A stretch of 64,000 bases of DNA from Jacaranda mimosifolia. Its lineage: Eukaryota > Streptophyta > Magnoliopsida > Lamiales > Bignoniaceae. Made by a program: the position numbers and the translations under genes. Location: positions 32,406,690 through 32,470,689 of the forward strand of contig CM032118.1 of NCBI GenBank assembly GCA_018894105.1, read 5' to 3'. This document shows positions 46,227 to 59,688 of the stretch, in pieces (the stretch's first letter is position 1; each line of letters opens with the position of its first letter). The notes beneath the pieces were generated by a model. The model had not been told where the DNA came from. It saw only the letters and a program-made list of their open reading frames with translations, and made no database searches.

Positions 46227-49200
46227 ATGTCGAACTCACTCATGCCCACCAATCGCGACGACCCTCTTCTCCTCTTGAGCGGTCCCCACCCCTCCTCCTC
46301 TCCAATCGCCGTCTCCGACGCCGACAGCTACCTTCTCGATGCCTCCCAAATTGGCAGCGCCTCCGGAAGCTTCCAGAACGATGGCTTCCTTGGCGGGGGA
46401 TATGACACTGGGTTGATCAGCGAAGCCGACTACGGATTCTCCCGACCCGATTTCAGGCAGGGTCCACTTGTCGGAACAGTGGAGTTGTACGAGCGCCACG
46501 TTTTCCTGTGCTACAAGAACCCTCAAGTATGGCCTCCCCGCATTGAGGCTGCGGAGTTCGATCGCCTCCCTAGGCTTCTTTCAGCCGCTTTGGCTGCAAG
46601 GAAGCCTGATATGAAGCGACAGGTAGAAGGGATTTTGATTTTTTTTTTTTTTTTTTCGTTTTTTTTCATTTCTCAGTTTTTCACTTAGTATGTGAAGTAA
46701 ATTTGAGGCCTTGTTGAGTTGATATTAACAAGCTTTGTTAATCTCGGTTAAATTTAGATTTTTTTTTTTTTTTTGGGAGGGGGGGTGGTGGTGGGGTGGT
46801 ATATCAAATGAGGTAGAAAATCTTAAGTGGATTTTGATGCAAAGATATGATTTTGATGTGGTTTTTTTGTGCGTATGGTTGGCGTGTGTGTAGGGTGGGT
46901 GGGAGGAGGGCGGAGGGTTTGATGGTTTTCTGGGCTTTTAACTCTTCATCTTTTTCAATATGAGGAATTTCGTGGTTATGCATTACGCTGGCCTTGAATT
47001 TTATTTTGTTACAATGGGACTAATATTTTGGTAGTTAAATTTGTGCAAATAATTTTGTTCATGTTTAAAGTTATGAAATTGATCAATACTTCACATTTTC
47101 ATCCAGGGTGTAGGAGTTTTGAGGAACATTATTTGTTTTCCCCCTCAAAGATGTCCCTACAGTTAACTGCCATATTTCAAACTTTTTGCTGCCTATATTT
47201 TGTGGCTTCCACCTAATATACTCATAATCACTACACAATATTGAATCTTGTTGGTCTATGTGTGTTTCTTTGGGTGCCCAAGGAGGTTCCATATTTAGCA
47301 AGCTTTTGGTTGATGTACAATGAGACCTAGATATCTTTTATGTTCCATGGGTTTAAAACCGCTTGCTGATAAGCCTAAAAGGTCAGAAATCATCCACTTT
47401 GATGGATGTTAAATTTTATCTTCTAGTGGATATGTTGTTCGGTGTGTTGTTCTGTCTTTCATACTTTTAAATTATCCAAATCCATCGGTGCATGAAATAG
47501 TTGTCGAAATTTTTTTGTTTCCCTCTATTTTTGTAGTTCTACATCAAAGAACGTGGTTAATTTAGTTTCCTAAGTTGAAACTACTATATTTGGTGGAAAT
47601 AGGGATATCGAAGACATAGAATCTGATTAACCTCTCATGTTTGGTATGAAAACATGCATGGTTCACAATTTGTTACTTGGTCTTTCTGTGATGGGATACC
47701 GTAATTAATTATAAAGACAATATCCATACTGGTAGTAATAGTTGCACTGGAAGTTGTGGAGTGTTGATTTATTTCCTGCAATCAGGCAGCACACCATGCC
47801 TAATAATAGCATAAGCATGGGAAACCTACTCAGTAAAAGAAGAGGACTCCCTAAACACGATGGCGTAATTTAAGAACAAGATTAGGCCCCTCCATTGTTT
47901 ATAAGAACTAGGAAAGTTGTTGGGGATTCTGTATTTAAATTCTATGCATAATGGCAGTCAACTGTCAAGCATGATACGAGGGATTTTAGGTTAGCATGGT
48001 CTATATGCACTCTGGACCATTTCACAGCTTCCTCTTGAAAATGATTTTAGGCATCCTTTCATGGCAATATCTGTGTTAATAATCATTTTCCTTTCATTCT
48101 TTGTTCTCAGACTCGCTTGACGATATGTGAGGGACATGATGGAACTGAGACGTCAAATGGTGACGTGTTAATCTTTCCAGACATGATCAGATACAGGTTA
48201 AAGATAAAATTCATCCTTTATTGCTTCAGTAACCCTTAAACTGTGCTCTAATTTGTCATTGCACATTCTAATATCAAGTAAAATTGCAGGAGATTAACAC
48301 ATTTTGATGTTGACACATTTGTTGAGGAAGTGCTTGTGAAGGATGGTGAATGGTTACCTGGAAGTCCAGAAGCTCTGAGGGGCTGGTACATCTTTGTGTG
48401 TTGCCATGGTACAAGGGATCGAAGGTGTGGTGTTTGTGGACCGTCTATCATTAGTAAATTCAAATATGAGATAGAGTCACGTGGTCTACAAGGTAAAGTA
48501 TCTGTTAGCCCCTGTTCACACATTGGGGGTCATAAGTATGCAGGAAATGTGATCATTTTTGGACCAAATATGAAAAAAGAAGTTACAGGGCATTGGTAAG
48601 TGCTGGACTATTTTGCTTTTAGCTATGTACTTGAAGCTGTTGATTGTTTTCTTATGAGAAATACTCAACATGCTAACAGGAAGCAATGTGATTACTGTGC
48701 TGCAGGTATGGATATGTTATTCCTGAAGATGTACCTCTTTTGCTTGAACAGCATATTGGTAAAGGAGAAATTGTAGATTTCCTGTGGAGGTAATTTCCTT
48801 AATTGTACCTGTGCTAGATGCACATTCAGAGTTAAGTTTAATACATGTAAATTCATATTACTATGAGGTTCCTTCATTCGGAGTTAAGTTTAATATATAT
48901 TGCTTAACATTAATACAAGGTTCCTTCTATTCTTACAACAATTTTATCCAATGGATTTCCTTTCAATTTGTTGGATGTATAGCATATTTTAACTACCTAA
49001 ATCGGTGCCTGATATCTTAGAGATATTGAAGAAGCTAGAATAAAAGCACCTTTTCTCCTGAAAAAAAGGTGGGGGCCTAAAATATAGTATTATTTGAAGA
49101 AGGTAGAGAGGAATGCCAGGTGCCTGAGGTTTTGCTATGTGAATGGATTCTTGGAGCCATTTCAGGTGATCACAAGATGGTTTATGATGGCTGGATTACC

Positions 49201-49763
49201 ACTCTGTTCTCAGAGGTTCTGGTGGCTGTGGCAGTTGGTGGTTTTCTGCATGGCAGAAGTTTTGAAGTAGTCTTTTTCATTGTCTTGACTGGACATTATT
49301 GTTTTGTTACAGGGGACGGATGGGATTATCAGAAGAAGACCAGAAAAAATCACAGGAACTAAGATTCCAGGTTAATGGCAGAACACGTACGGATAGGAGC
49401 ACGAAGGACTCCACACAAATGAATGAAGGACCTGCCAGCATGTGTGCATCTCAAATTGAGGGCACGGGATGTTGTCAGGTGAATGGAGGCTTCTCTTGCT
49501 GTCAGAATCCCAGGTTGCAAGAAAAGAAGGGGGGTCTCGATCCTATTGAGGTTGCACCAAACTTTACAGCTGAAAAGAAGAAGAGCTCTAAGAAACAAGT
49601 TTCGCGAAATAATAGTGGCAAAGGGGCCCATCCTCGTAAAGTGTGCTCTATGCCTACATGGTATGAAAGCTGGGAGCGCGAAGATACATACGCTGCACTT
49701 GCCGTTATTGGTGCTGCTATATCAGTTGCATTTGCCTATAAATGCTACAAGCAGTTGAGCTAA
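46227..49763 (+). CDS. Sucrase/ferredoxin-like protein (Apd1/Aim32-type bis-His [2Fe-2S] protein)
   Basis: Five exons (46227-46622, 48111-48196, 48290-48595, 48706-48789, 49313-49763) join in frame with GT-AG borders to give about 440 aa, close to plant family members. The N-terminal 100 residues include a Ser/Pro/Asp-rich leader; residues of about 80-265 are the thioredoxin-like ferredoxin domain. Cluster ligands typical of Apd1/Aim32 are visible: C-x2-C at Cys207/Cys210 (RRCGVCG) and H-x3-H at His238/His242 (SHIGGHKYAG). Yeast Apd1 and Aim32 are established bis-histidinyl [2Fe-2S] proteins; the 'sucrase' name is historical. The C-terminus has a single hydrophobic segment (about 415-432, LAVIGAAISVAFAY) followed by KCYKQLS, a likely tail anchor. 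Residues 275-400 are polar linker with several Cys. Membrane location and redox role are inferred. Divergence of the start is possible, but no other in-frame ATG upstream fits. Confidence 0.93.
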
Positions 49764-51017
49764 ATTCTTAGTAATGAACCTTACTTTTGTCTTCCTTATG
49801 ATTAGAGTTTGTTGCATATAATTAAAGCCAAGCTAAGATCATGGTTTGGAGATCAAAGGGCATAGAACATTTCCTAGTATAGACGCTGGCTGTTTTATGT
49901 CCTTTTCTACATGGTAAAATGGCTGAATTTGAATCTGTAGCTTCTTGTGACTTAGAGAGATGGTTGTACATTTTTACTAGTCTGTACAGAGAACGATGCC
50001 CGTGCTGCAAAATTATTACTTAAGTACTTAAACATGTGCAAATGCAGACAGCTAGATTAGCCTATTTGTTCTGTTCTTCTTAACTGCTGCTTTTGTTGTG
50101 TGTTTAACATAATCAGCATCTTGGGCGTGGTAGATATTGCATTGCCTTGCTAAGTCGCTGTGCTTTTGTGCTTAGGAGCAAAATATTACTTTTGTAGTCC
50201 TGAGATTTGCTCACTAGCTACTGGTTGGGTGGGGAGATGATGTTCCAGGTTGGGGCTATGAACATGTATAATCTAATCTGACAAAATATTATATAGGATC
50301 TATGGTTGTTAATATTATAATCGATATGAATCCCGTGAAAATTTAAAATTCAATAAAAAAATTCGATCCAATTATTCTTTTTCTTTTCCGGGATTACATG
50401 TAATATATTATATATAAACTTGACAAGATATATTTCATTAAAATTAAGGTTTTTTTTTCAATTGATTTTTTTATTACATATTAATCCAAAAATTAAATAG
50501 TGCACCCTTAAGACTTCATATCATACCTACGCTCATGAATATAATTTTTACAATTTAGATCCTTCTTTGTCCTTTTTCTGGTAAACCTTCTTATTTTGAG
50601 CTAATATTTCTAGGGCCAAGACGAAGTGTCAATGACAATGTATGAATATTAGGCTAACATAATAGATTCATTTATTTTGAATTACATATATATAATTGGA
50701 TCTTATCTATTGGATATTTTAGCTAGTTAAATATTCTAAAATTTCAGTATGTTTGGGATGAAAATCCAATCCATTAACAACTCTATTGTAGTCAATCGAT
50801 CAACGTCTGCAGGGAATTCCGCAGGTCTTATTCTCAATAGAAATGGTATATTCTTATAGAACTCTGCATGTGAACTTGCTGATTTCCATAATATTTGGGA
50901 GACAATGTGGCGTCCTGCCAAGATGGTCAACTTAAAGTTTAGCTCAGCCAAAAAAATTCAGCATTTAGATAATGCTAGCTTCTAAAGCCCTTAAGCTACT
51001 TACAGTGGGTGTTGGGA
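49764..51017. other. Convergent 3' region (sucrase/ferredoxin-like and SEC14-like genes)
   Basis: Holds the 3' UTRs of both genes. The stretch 50740-50960 is less AT-rich and could be the SEC14 3' UTR or a fragment of an old repeat; its short minus ORF shows no known domain. No RNA gene recognised. Confidence 0.55.
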
Positions 51018-54000
51018 TCAATCTCCACTTATCTTAAGCTCTTGTAATGAGTGGGAAAGCCCATTTTGGTTCCCAATCCTTTGAAACTCACATTCTATAG
51101 TTTGACCTATTTTAACATCTTCTGGATCAGGCTCCGGAAAATCCACATGGACCGACCCATGTTTGCGTGGTGCAGCTGACTCCTCCACTGCAGCTTGCTC
51201 CTTAACATAGTTGTAAAGCTGCTGATGGAAGGGATGGTCTAACGAAAAGCAATCACTAACCGTTCCATTTCTAGAGCGCCACCCTGACCCTGACCCTTCC
51301 TTTCTACAAAAATGTGGGAGAGATTCATAATCCATAATCTGCACACAAGTATGAGTCTGGATGTTATAGTCGAAAAACTTTTGCAAAGATATGAACCAGA
51401 ATAGTGCCTAGGCACCTTCAACAAGTCATCTCTTCCAGGTCCTGAAAGAACCTGAACTTTCTTCCTTGTTCTCTCTTGCAAAAGGGGTTTAACAACCTGC
51501 AAGCAGGTAAATGAATTAGATTTGTGTTGAATTTTCTTTTTGATGTTGTAGATACAAACTGAATAAGGGCAGCTTCTAATGCCAAACCTTCCAGCAAGCT
51601 GAAAATATGTATGGGGCATTGACTATGTAATAAGTTTCCGTCTTCTCAGGATAGTTCAGGTCATCTATTGTTGATATTACAGACAATAACTGCAACCAAA
51701 ACAAGCACGATGATTTCAAAGTTTTGTGAAAATAATGTCACGATACAATCACTGTATCAAAGCTAAACTAACTGATATGCGTGCATGCATATAATGCTTC
51801 TGTATGCGAAAAAATAATAATATTTCATTATTTGCATTCATGCATGGCAATCAATGGCTACACTCATAGCCAAAATTGTTCTCTCTTTATTATGCTTGTT
51901 TTAGCAACAAATAAAGCGCAAAGGGTTACAGCTCTTAGGGCACAAGGGTGTCAACTCATAAGTCTTCAAGTGGTTATTTAACTTGAATGTGCCTTTGCAT
52001 TTTGCTTTGTTTCCTTTCTGGTGGAGGCAATGGATGTAAAAATGCCAGAAAATTTATTAGTTTAAATAAAAATGGTTTGTTAGCAAAAGTTTACAGCTAG
52101 GAAAAATATCAAAACCAGATAAAGTGGGATGATTTTTCAGACGAGAACACCAATCAGACAGGGAAATAACTAGAATTGTACAAAATGGCTTGCAGTATCA
52201 AAACTTTTATGCACGTACCAAATTGGGATGTAACATGACCAAAGGAACTCTATGAAAGGGCATGCAATATGAAGAAGATACCTTGATTTGATTCAAAGCA
52301 GAAAGCTTAAGACCAGTCATGTCCAGAATCTTTATGCAGGTGCCAATGTACCGTCCATATTTTTTTGTTGCAGAAGGCTATATGATGAAATACAGAGTAA
52401 GCCTAGCAGATAAAGCTCCATATATGTGTCTGTGAGTGTGCATTGTAATATTAAAACTCCGTCGATGCTGAAACTCACCAATATCACACGATCTCTATAT
52501 TCATTCATCTGGATGTGTGATTGGACATAGTGGTGAATCTAAGACACAGAAGACAAGCATTAGCAAGCAGCACATGACAAAAATACTATTATGAAGAGAA
52601 AAGAAATACATAATCCTGTAATATATTGATTATGTATTACGTCTCCAGAGTCTCATAATTCTGCATAAAAAAGAAGAAGTTCCTTTTGCATATTTTTTGA
52701 AGTATCATAAGTATTTAATCTTACAGATGCTTTGTCATATGTGCTGAGCCCAACACCAACAGCAATGACAGGAATACCCTGTAAAATTACCAAGGTAAAG
52801 CATGAGCTGGAATAGAAACAATATCACAATCGGCACCATCTGTCAATAACAGTGTAAGTGGCATATTATTTGTGAGGATTTAGAGAAATAAATATGAGGA
52901 TTGGGAGAAGGTCAAAATGTGTTGTAAAGAAGATAAGTACACCAAATAGTCCAATGTCATATCATCATGAAAAGAAAGAACAAGTTATAGTTTGAATTAA
53001 TAAGACTTCCAAAGAGTACCTCTTTAGAGTATCCAGACATTCCTACAAGCTGAGAATCCCGTATTGCTCTATACAGATCACTAGGACTAATTGGCTTCTG
53101 CATAAGTAAGCAGACGAATTGAAAGTGAAAAAAAGAAAAGGAAAAACAAACATACAGTTATTCAATGGGCCAACCAATGATAACATATACAAGATAAATT
53201 AAAATGAATACAATGACATGTACAAGATAAATCGAAAGAACGCAATGCAATATTGAATATTCTAAAGAAAAATAATCCCAAAACTCACCGCCAATATGCT
53301 ATCAATTTCATTTTGTATCCTCCAGTTTAAACAGTCCATAAGCTGAAAAACATGAGATACTGTTAGAACCAAAATATAATGATATAATTTTTAGTTTTAT
53401 TAACTTTAAAAGGAAAAAATCAACTGTAGCAAACCATCTTTTGTGCATCTGAGACATTCCCATCCCTTGCTTTCAGAAACCTCACCAAACTCTCCCTTTG
53501 ATAACCGTTATGTATATTCTGCAAGTTATCACAACATAATCAGGTTCTAATTAAATCAACAGTAGCATGTGCCCCGGAAGAAGAACAAATACACTCCTAC
53601 TGCCTTTAATGCATCAATTATAAGCCATTGCATACTTCAGATATTTGTTCATCATCTATATGAATTCCTCTTCCCCATTTTTAATCAATTCCAATTTCAA
53701 ATACTGATTTACCATTCTTATTTTGTTGAATGGCTTTGGACTCAATCACCTTTCCTTTATCTAGAATGGTGATAGAATGAGTGATCTTAAATGAATCATA
53801 TATCCCTCGATCATTTCAATCCAAGAACAAGTAGGGAAAGAAAAATTTAAAGCTACATCAGATAATCTCTGGATCACAGTATAAAACCTGGCTGATCAAG
53901 TGAAATCACACTCAATGCAATTAAAGATGCAGAAAAATTCAATTGCCTGATGAATTCAAGTAACACTTAATTTGTTTATATAGCTCAAAAACCACTGCAC

Positions 54001-54408
54001 CAAATTACTTCAACAAAAAAAAAAAAAAAAAAAAAAAAATCGCATTGAAAACTCAAGATCCAAAAATGCAAGTTCCTAGTACTCCTCATTACCAAGTTGC
54101 TCAAGTTGACTAACCGACAACGGCCAATATATAAAAGCAAAAAGAACATTTCCAAGCAACCAAGTCTGAGTTCCAAAGCAGCAATTTGACTTGAAAATGA
54201 CCATTCCATTATCCCAAGCCACAATTGGGAGAGACATGCGCAAACCAACCATCATTACACAGATGAATAAAAAAATCATTACCATATACTCGAAAATACA
54301 AAATACAGAGAAAAACCCGGATCAAAATTCACTTGATATCTACTGAAAATATAAGAAAAGAACAGCAACAATGCCATACCAGGAATGTTTCCTTCAGTGG
54401 TTCATCAA
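51018..54408 (-). CDS. SEC14-like phosphatidylinositol transfer protein (CRAL-TRIO), 5' end missing
   Basis: Ten exons on the minus strand join in frame with GT-AG borders: 54408-54380, 53518-53435, 53342-53289, 53097-53020, 52778-52725, 52538-52479, 52377-52282, 51689-51588, 51496-51416, 51338-51018, giving about 319 codons plus a stop. The N-terminal CRAL-TRIO-N part (DEPLKETF, RESLVRFLKARDGNV) is followed by the lipid-binding domain (GIPVIAVGVGLSTYD, KILDMTGLKLSALNQIK, STIDDLNYPEKTETYYIVNA, VVKPLLQERTRKKVQVL) and a family-typical C-terminal tail (SLDHPFHQQLYNYVK, HVDFPEPDPED). It resembles the Arabidopsis At1g55840/At5g47730 group. These proteins exchange phosphatidylinositol and phosphatidylcholine at membranes. 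The first visible exon starts in phase within a Val codon, so a short first coding exon of about 15-20 residues is missing. None is found up to 55318, where a retroelement begins. Confidence 0.9.
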
Positions 54409-55318
54409 CTGCAATGAAAAGATTAAAGAATCAGCACCAAAGATCAAGAAAATGAACAAAAAAAAAAAAAAAAAAACGTCAAGATAGTGAAAAATCTTCA
54501 GCAGAGGAATAGAAAAAGCTGACTTTTTTCTATCTGGGTTTGACACTGTTTGATCATTTCTTCCGTTATGAACACCATTCTGCTTGTTCGCACACACTCA
54601 AAACAAATGAGCTTATGGATTGGATTAAGACCCAGATTTCAAATTACAGCTCCCCCTTTGTTTAAGTAGTAAATGGTACCCCCAACAGGCGGGGGGTGGG
54701 GAGGGAGTTTCAGACAAGGGAGTGTGACCCTTGTGGAAAAGTAGGACTCTTCTCTTTTCCCTCTTCCCCACAACCAACCTCCTTAAGAATGAAGACGCAT
54801 GTTTCTTAGATCTTATAAATGACTGATTTCAAATTAAAGAAAAAGACAAACTTAAATTTAAATGAATATAATCAGGAAAGGCATAATTACATAAATTATG
54901 GCTGATTAATTCTAAGTTTAATAATGGTATGATACAAAGTTCACCGACCATTTCTAGGAACACTGGAAAATATAACAAGAAAAAATGAAAAAAAAAAAAT
55001 TAAAGGGAGAATGTTGGGCTATTTACAAATAAATCTCGATTTATAAGTATTAGATTAACCGAAATCATAAAATATTCTTATAATTTTTTAAATGAATAAG
55101 ATTTAATGGACAGAAACATCCTAAGAATTTGGAACTCGATTCTGGCACCAAAAAATTAGCTCATGGTTATTGTGATTTGGGGGTCTTTTTCTACTTTATC
55201 TGAATACTTTATTATATGTCCATAATATATGTGGTTGTTATGATGGGAAATATCACCTAAACACAATAAAGGATCATTAATTTTGAGATTTAGATGCCAT
55301 CTTTTTACCTACAACTAG
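54409..55318. other. Probable first intron of the SEC14-like gene (left part)
   Basis: A search on the minus strand for a short exon beginning with ATG and ending at a donor in the right phase found nothing convincing. Poly-A runs (for example 54459-54474), a G-rich 'ggcggggggtgggg' (about 54688-54702) and AT-rich DNA are present. It is read as intron or displaced upstream DNA cut off by the retroelement at 55319. Confidence 0.45.
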
Positions 55319-55590
55319 TGATGCAGTTTGGAATCTTGGGTCTCGATCTTGAGCTGAATTTTCAAAGTCGACTCTCCTTTTCACCTCGATCTCAACCTAG
55401 ATCTGCATAAGTATTTTGGGTCTCCTACCTGACCACGAGACCGCACATTAGGCTAGTTGAGATCGGCCTGAGTTAAGGCTCTCCAATACCTAAGTTAGTG
55501 TGTTGCTGAGGTGATCAAGTAAGCTCAAAGATAAAGGCAAGAGCTTAGATGAGGAGTGAAGATGATATGACCTGGTACTGTGCGTTTCCC

Positions 55591-55600
55591 CCTTTTATAG
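55591..55600 (-). promoter_or_regulatory. TATA box of the retroelement LTR
   Basis: On the minus strand CTATAAAAGG is followed by a run of G and A, a strong TATA box in the orientation of gag-pol. It marks the U3/R part of the putative 3' LTR. Confidence 0.6.
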
Positions 55601-55986
55601 GTGTTAAACTGTATGGATTGAGGTGATGGGTTATTGTACATTAGATCTTCAGTTGATCAATGGCCTAAAATTCGAGTCATGAACCGAACTGAGTCGGGCT
55701 TGTCTTGGTCATGATCCAACTTGGATAAAAAGATGCGGATATTGTCCTATTTTGGTGTTTTGACTAATATTCGAGGGCAAAATGGTCCTTTCTATTGTTT
55801 CTATTAATTATCATCATCATTATCACCCCCACTTTCCAAGTGTATTGGTTCGTTCATCTTCTTGGGGGAATGAACCTATACACTTATGGAAAGTAGGTGC
55901 GAAATTTTCTAAGTCGTTCGATTTTGTGCATTTGATCTTGGCCGTTGATGCCGCCTTGGAAGGCGAATCATCACCTTCACATCTTC

Positions 55987-55994
55987 TATAAATA
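55987..55994 (+). promoter_or_regulatory. Plus-strand TATA box upstream of the antisense ORF
   Basis: TATAAATA lies on the plus strand about 400 bp upstream of the readable antisense ORF. Spacing and orientation suggest an independent promoter for that ORF, pointing away from the gag-pol promoter. Confidence 0.5.
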
Positions 55995-56404
55995 CCACTG
56001 GACTATGTCACAACTTCATTTCATTTTCTTCTTACTTGTTGTGTCCACCAGCTCTGCCAAATCTCGGCCTCCAATTTCTTTAAACCCTTTCCCCGATATC
56101 AGTCTCTTAGGTTTGTTCTCTTCTCTCTAAGAGGAGCTCGATTTCGAGTTTGAGTTTCGCCTCTAAAAAACTCCCAGCCTTAGTCAGTTGTTGTCGAGCA
56201 AAAGTGTCTCCCCTTTCTCGAACTCAGAGGGTATGACCTCTCTCCAAATAATTCTTTTTATGCAACCACGATCCTGGCTCTTATCGAATCGTGGGATCCC
56301 GATCCATTAGTGGGCTCACCCTAGCCGGTCCTTTTTCCGCCTCGGTAGGTGAGTCATCCCACGACCCTGAGACGAAGGAATATATTGTTGCTACCTTGCC
56401 CTAG

Positions 56405-58607
56405 TTAGTTACAATTCTCAAATTAGGGTCTCTTGTGGTCTTTGAAGTTAGGTTGAGGTTCTTCATTCCTCAAGAATATGAAATAATTTTTCCTAATAAA
56501 TCGGATCAAATGCATCTCCCCCCTGATGGTTGTGCTACTTTCTCCATAGGCATGCTAGAATGGGGTCTAAGATTTCCCATTCCTAATCCCATAGAAAACA
56601 TCTTGCTAAGGTTAGATGTTTGTCCCTCCCAACTTATTCCTAATGCAATAAGACATATCCTTTGTTTCTTCATCAAAATAATGTATTTCGGGATCGAGCC
56701 TTCTTTGTCTCATTTTTGGTCTTTATATTCAATAACGACCTCGACCCGATCTAGGGAGCGTGGGTTCTATTACCTCACCGTGAGTCCCATGTGTAAATTT
56801 CTAGATAAAGTCCCCATTTCTTTAGGTCCTTGAAAAGAAAGGTTCATCTTTATTAGTGCTTCTGCCAATTGTCCTTCACTGTTTAAGTCTGACTGGAGGC
56901 ATAGTAAGCTTAAGCCCTCCGTGTCAGATGAGGTCACCTAGGGAGAAGGCTTCATAGATGCCCTTATTGACCATTTGTACAAAGTTGGCGAGCTCCTAAA
57001 GGAAAAGGTTCTCGAGATTGCTGGCCTCTCGCCAGCTAATATCCAAGTTTAAAGAACTCTTCATGTGGTTCTTTCTTCCATTTGTGTTTTTCTCACTTCT
57101 CTCTCTCTTTTTTGTATCTCCTTCAGATTGAGGTCTAATCTTTTTCTATTTTATTTCAGTCATGTCGAGCAAGAATTTGAAGATAATCAATAAGATGAAG
57201 GCCTAAAAGAAAGCCTTGATAGCAAAGGCTCAATCCTCTGGGCTCGTGCCAGCCTCAGCTTACCCGATTCTCACCTCGACTTCGAGCTAACCATTCGTCG
57301 TGCCGGTTCAGCCAACTAAGGTGGAATAGCCAACACCAATCACTTAAGTCCCTGCGATCGAGGTCGCCATACCAAACCCTGAGATCGTCTCTGCTACTAG
57401 AGATGCTTTCAAGGGCAAGGAGAAGAAGCACAAGCATAGTTCGAAGAGCAAGAGCTTGAAGCTCTCCTCCCCTAGCCATTCGAGCAAAAGTCCTTCAAAG
57501 AAGGAGAAGGAAAAATCCAATGGTAAAAGCTCCAGTGAGAGCCACTTAGAGAAAAAGGTGTGATCTGAGCCCAACACTGCTCTCGCTTCTCCATACGACC
57601 TCAATGTCCACACGTACTGTGAGGCTTTGTTGAATGATTCACATAAGAGCTACAAGACTACAAATTCAACATTTTCCAATGACTCTTCGGGCCCACCTCT
57701 GATCCCAAAATGGAATGTCGTAGACTAAAGCACAGTACTTTGATCTCGAGCTAGGGAGACCTCTTTCGAGCTCTACAATGGGTGCTTGGTGATCCAAGAC
57801 CAAGCTCTCTTGGCCTCCGTGAACTTTGCCAAGATCAAGGAACATGGCGCCCATACCATGATGCAAGTAAGCCATATATCACCATCTTTTTTACACGTGC
57901 AGGATCTTTCTGAACTCTTCTGAAATTCCTAGACTTTTGAAATTTCTTCTGCAAGGGATCACGTACATGTACCAACTCGCCTTATAGTGTTCCTATTAGA
58001 GGAGTCGCTTCATAACCTAAGACAATGAAATCATGGAGCTCAAAATGGCTAAGGATGAGCTCGAGGCCAATCTGAAATCAACCCAGGAGTTTATTGACAG
58101 CGAGCTCGCTTTACACAAAGAGGAGTTGGCGGATCAAGATCGAAAGATTAAAGACCTGGAACAGAAATTGTCAAAAGTAAAAAAGTGCTTGGCCTAAGAG
58201 AAGAAAGCATCATATGACGAGGGATGCGCGAAGGGTTGCGAGGAGTTCGATAGCTCTTCTAAGTTCAATGAGCTGATCCAGAAGACTAAGATAGATGAGC
58301 TCGAGCCTTTAGGAGATCAGGCACGTTTGAGTCCCTAGTCGAGGAAAAGACAGCTGAATATGCCTACATGAGCTTCATGAAGTGCCAGGCTCAACTGAAG
58401 AAGCTAGGTGGGATTGTGGAGGGGTTCGACATTGAGCAGTTGTATTCTACCAAGGATGCAGATTTGAAAGATTATCCCACTATTGGCCTTGGGGTCAAAG
58501 AAGAAACACCCGAAGATGAGTTTGCCTTCCTCATCTTTGAGGAAAAGGTTGAGGCCCCTCAGGCTGTAGCTGAAGAAGGCGAGATCCTACTTAAGGCTCT
58601 ACTGTAG
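56405..58607 (+). pseudogene. Decayed antisense ORF (aORF) of the Tat element
   Basis: On the strand opposite to gag-pol, readable protein stretches are 56435-56833 (132 codons; 'IIFPNKSDQMHLPP', 'GLRFPIPNPIENILLRL', 'PNAIRHILCFFIKIMYFGIEP'), then 57163-57900 with several stops (Lys/Ser-rich 'GKEKKHKHSSKSKSLK'), then 58030-58607 (coiled coil, then 'VEGFDIEQLYSTKDADLKD' and an acidic end). The pieces lie in different frames with many stops. The N-terminal part resembles the plant-transposon-associated protein often annotated as 'putative plant transposon protein', found as an extra ORF in Tat elements. Its function is unknown even in intact elements. Confidence 0.65.
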
Positions 58608-58977
58608 TGACTGGGGACCTTAAAGAAGCAACAGCTGCAAAAGCTGGGGGTTCTGTATAGCGAGATTTGAGCCTGCCAACTTATATTTTTCCCTTTCTTT
58701 TTCCATATAGCCTTGGCCCTCGAGTCTACATTTGTAATACAGGTTCGAGTTCCCTTTAGGCTTGTATCTTGTACTGGGATCTCAACCTGAAGAACTTGTA
58801 AGTTCATTTACTTGATATGATCAATAAAATTCCTAAGTTCTTTTGTAATCTAATTGCACATTTAGCCTAATGTGTATCCGATGATTCAATCAAGCAATTG
58901 GGCTCATCCACAAGTCATTTAATTTCTTGTAATTTTATCGTGAACGTAATCTCACTCAAGTTTTTTCAAGAGGGAAA

Positions 58978-59345
58978 GATCTTGCTCAAATCCTTTATAA
59001 GGGCTCGCCCCGTTGACTTGGGATCACCTTAAGCATAAGATTTTGCTCAGATCTTGTTTAGGATCTCGATCCCATTGACTTGGGATTGCCTTGAGAATGA
59101 GATCTTGCTCAGATCTTCTTTAGGATCTCAACCCCATTGACTTAGAATCGCCTTGATCATAAGATCTTGCTCAAATCTTGTTTAGGATCTCGATCCCTTT
59201 GACTTGGGATTGCCTTGATCATAAGATCTTATTAAGATCTTGTTTAGGATCTCGATCCTGTTGACTTGGGATCATCTTGAGCATGAGATCTTGTTTAAGA
59301 TCTCCATCTCATTGACTGGGGATCGCCTTGGGCCTAAGATCTTGC
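58978..59345 (-). repeat. Tandem array with about 61-bp unit in the Tat element
   Basis: About six units start with 'gatcttgctcaaatc' or variants near 58978, 59039, 59100, 59162, 59224 and 59286, then a partial one at 59338. Each contains 'aggatctcgatcc', 'ttgacttgggat' and 'gccttgagcat' phrases. It lies between integrase and the antisense ORF. Arrays in this part of Tat elements are known and can seed satellite DNA. Confidence 0.85.
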
Positions 59346-59688
59346 TTGTGCAGTTTTTGTGGTTCCTTAAACTTAGACTGGAGAAAGAATGAACAACAAT
59401 AAGTTGAAAGGGAATATATGTTCAACATTTAAACAAAAAGGACATTCTTGTGATTAAACATGCATCATAAAGGGAAGTAGCCATACACTAGCCTTTACAA
59501 GATCAACTTTAGTCTCAAACATAGAATTTTTTTAGATTATGTACATTCCATAACCTTGGCAATTCATTTCCTTTAGCATCCTTCAATTTGTATGATCCTT
59601 GCTTAGTTACTTTGACCACTTGATATAGCCCTTCCCAATTTGGATCTAACTTCTCAACATGTTTCGAGACCTCAACCTTTTTCAGGAC

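Noticed and set aside
54394..54597. Minus-strand ORF proposed as the first SEC14 exon
   Set aside because: It reads through the real acceptor at 54409 into poly-T sequence, and its N-terminal residues do not resemble the family.
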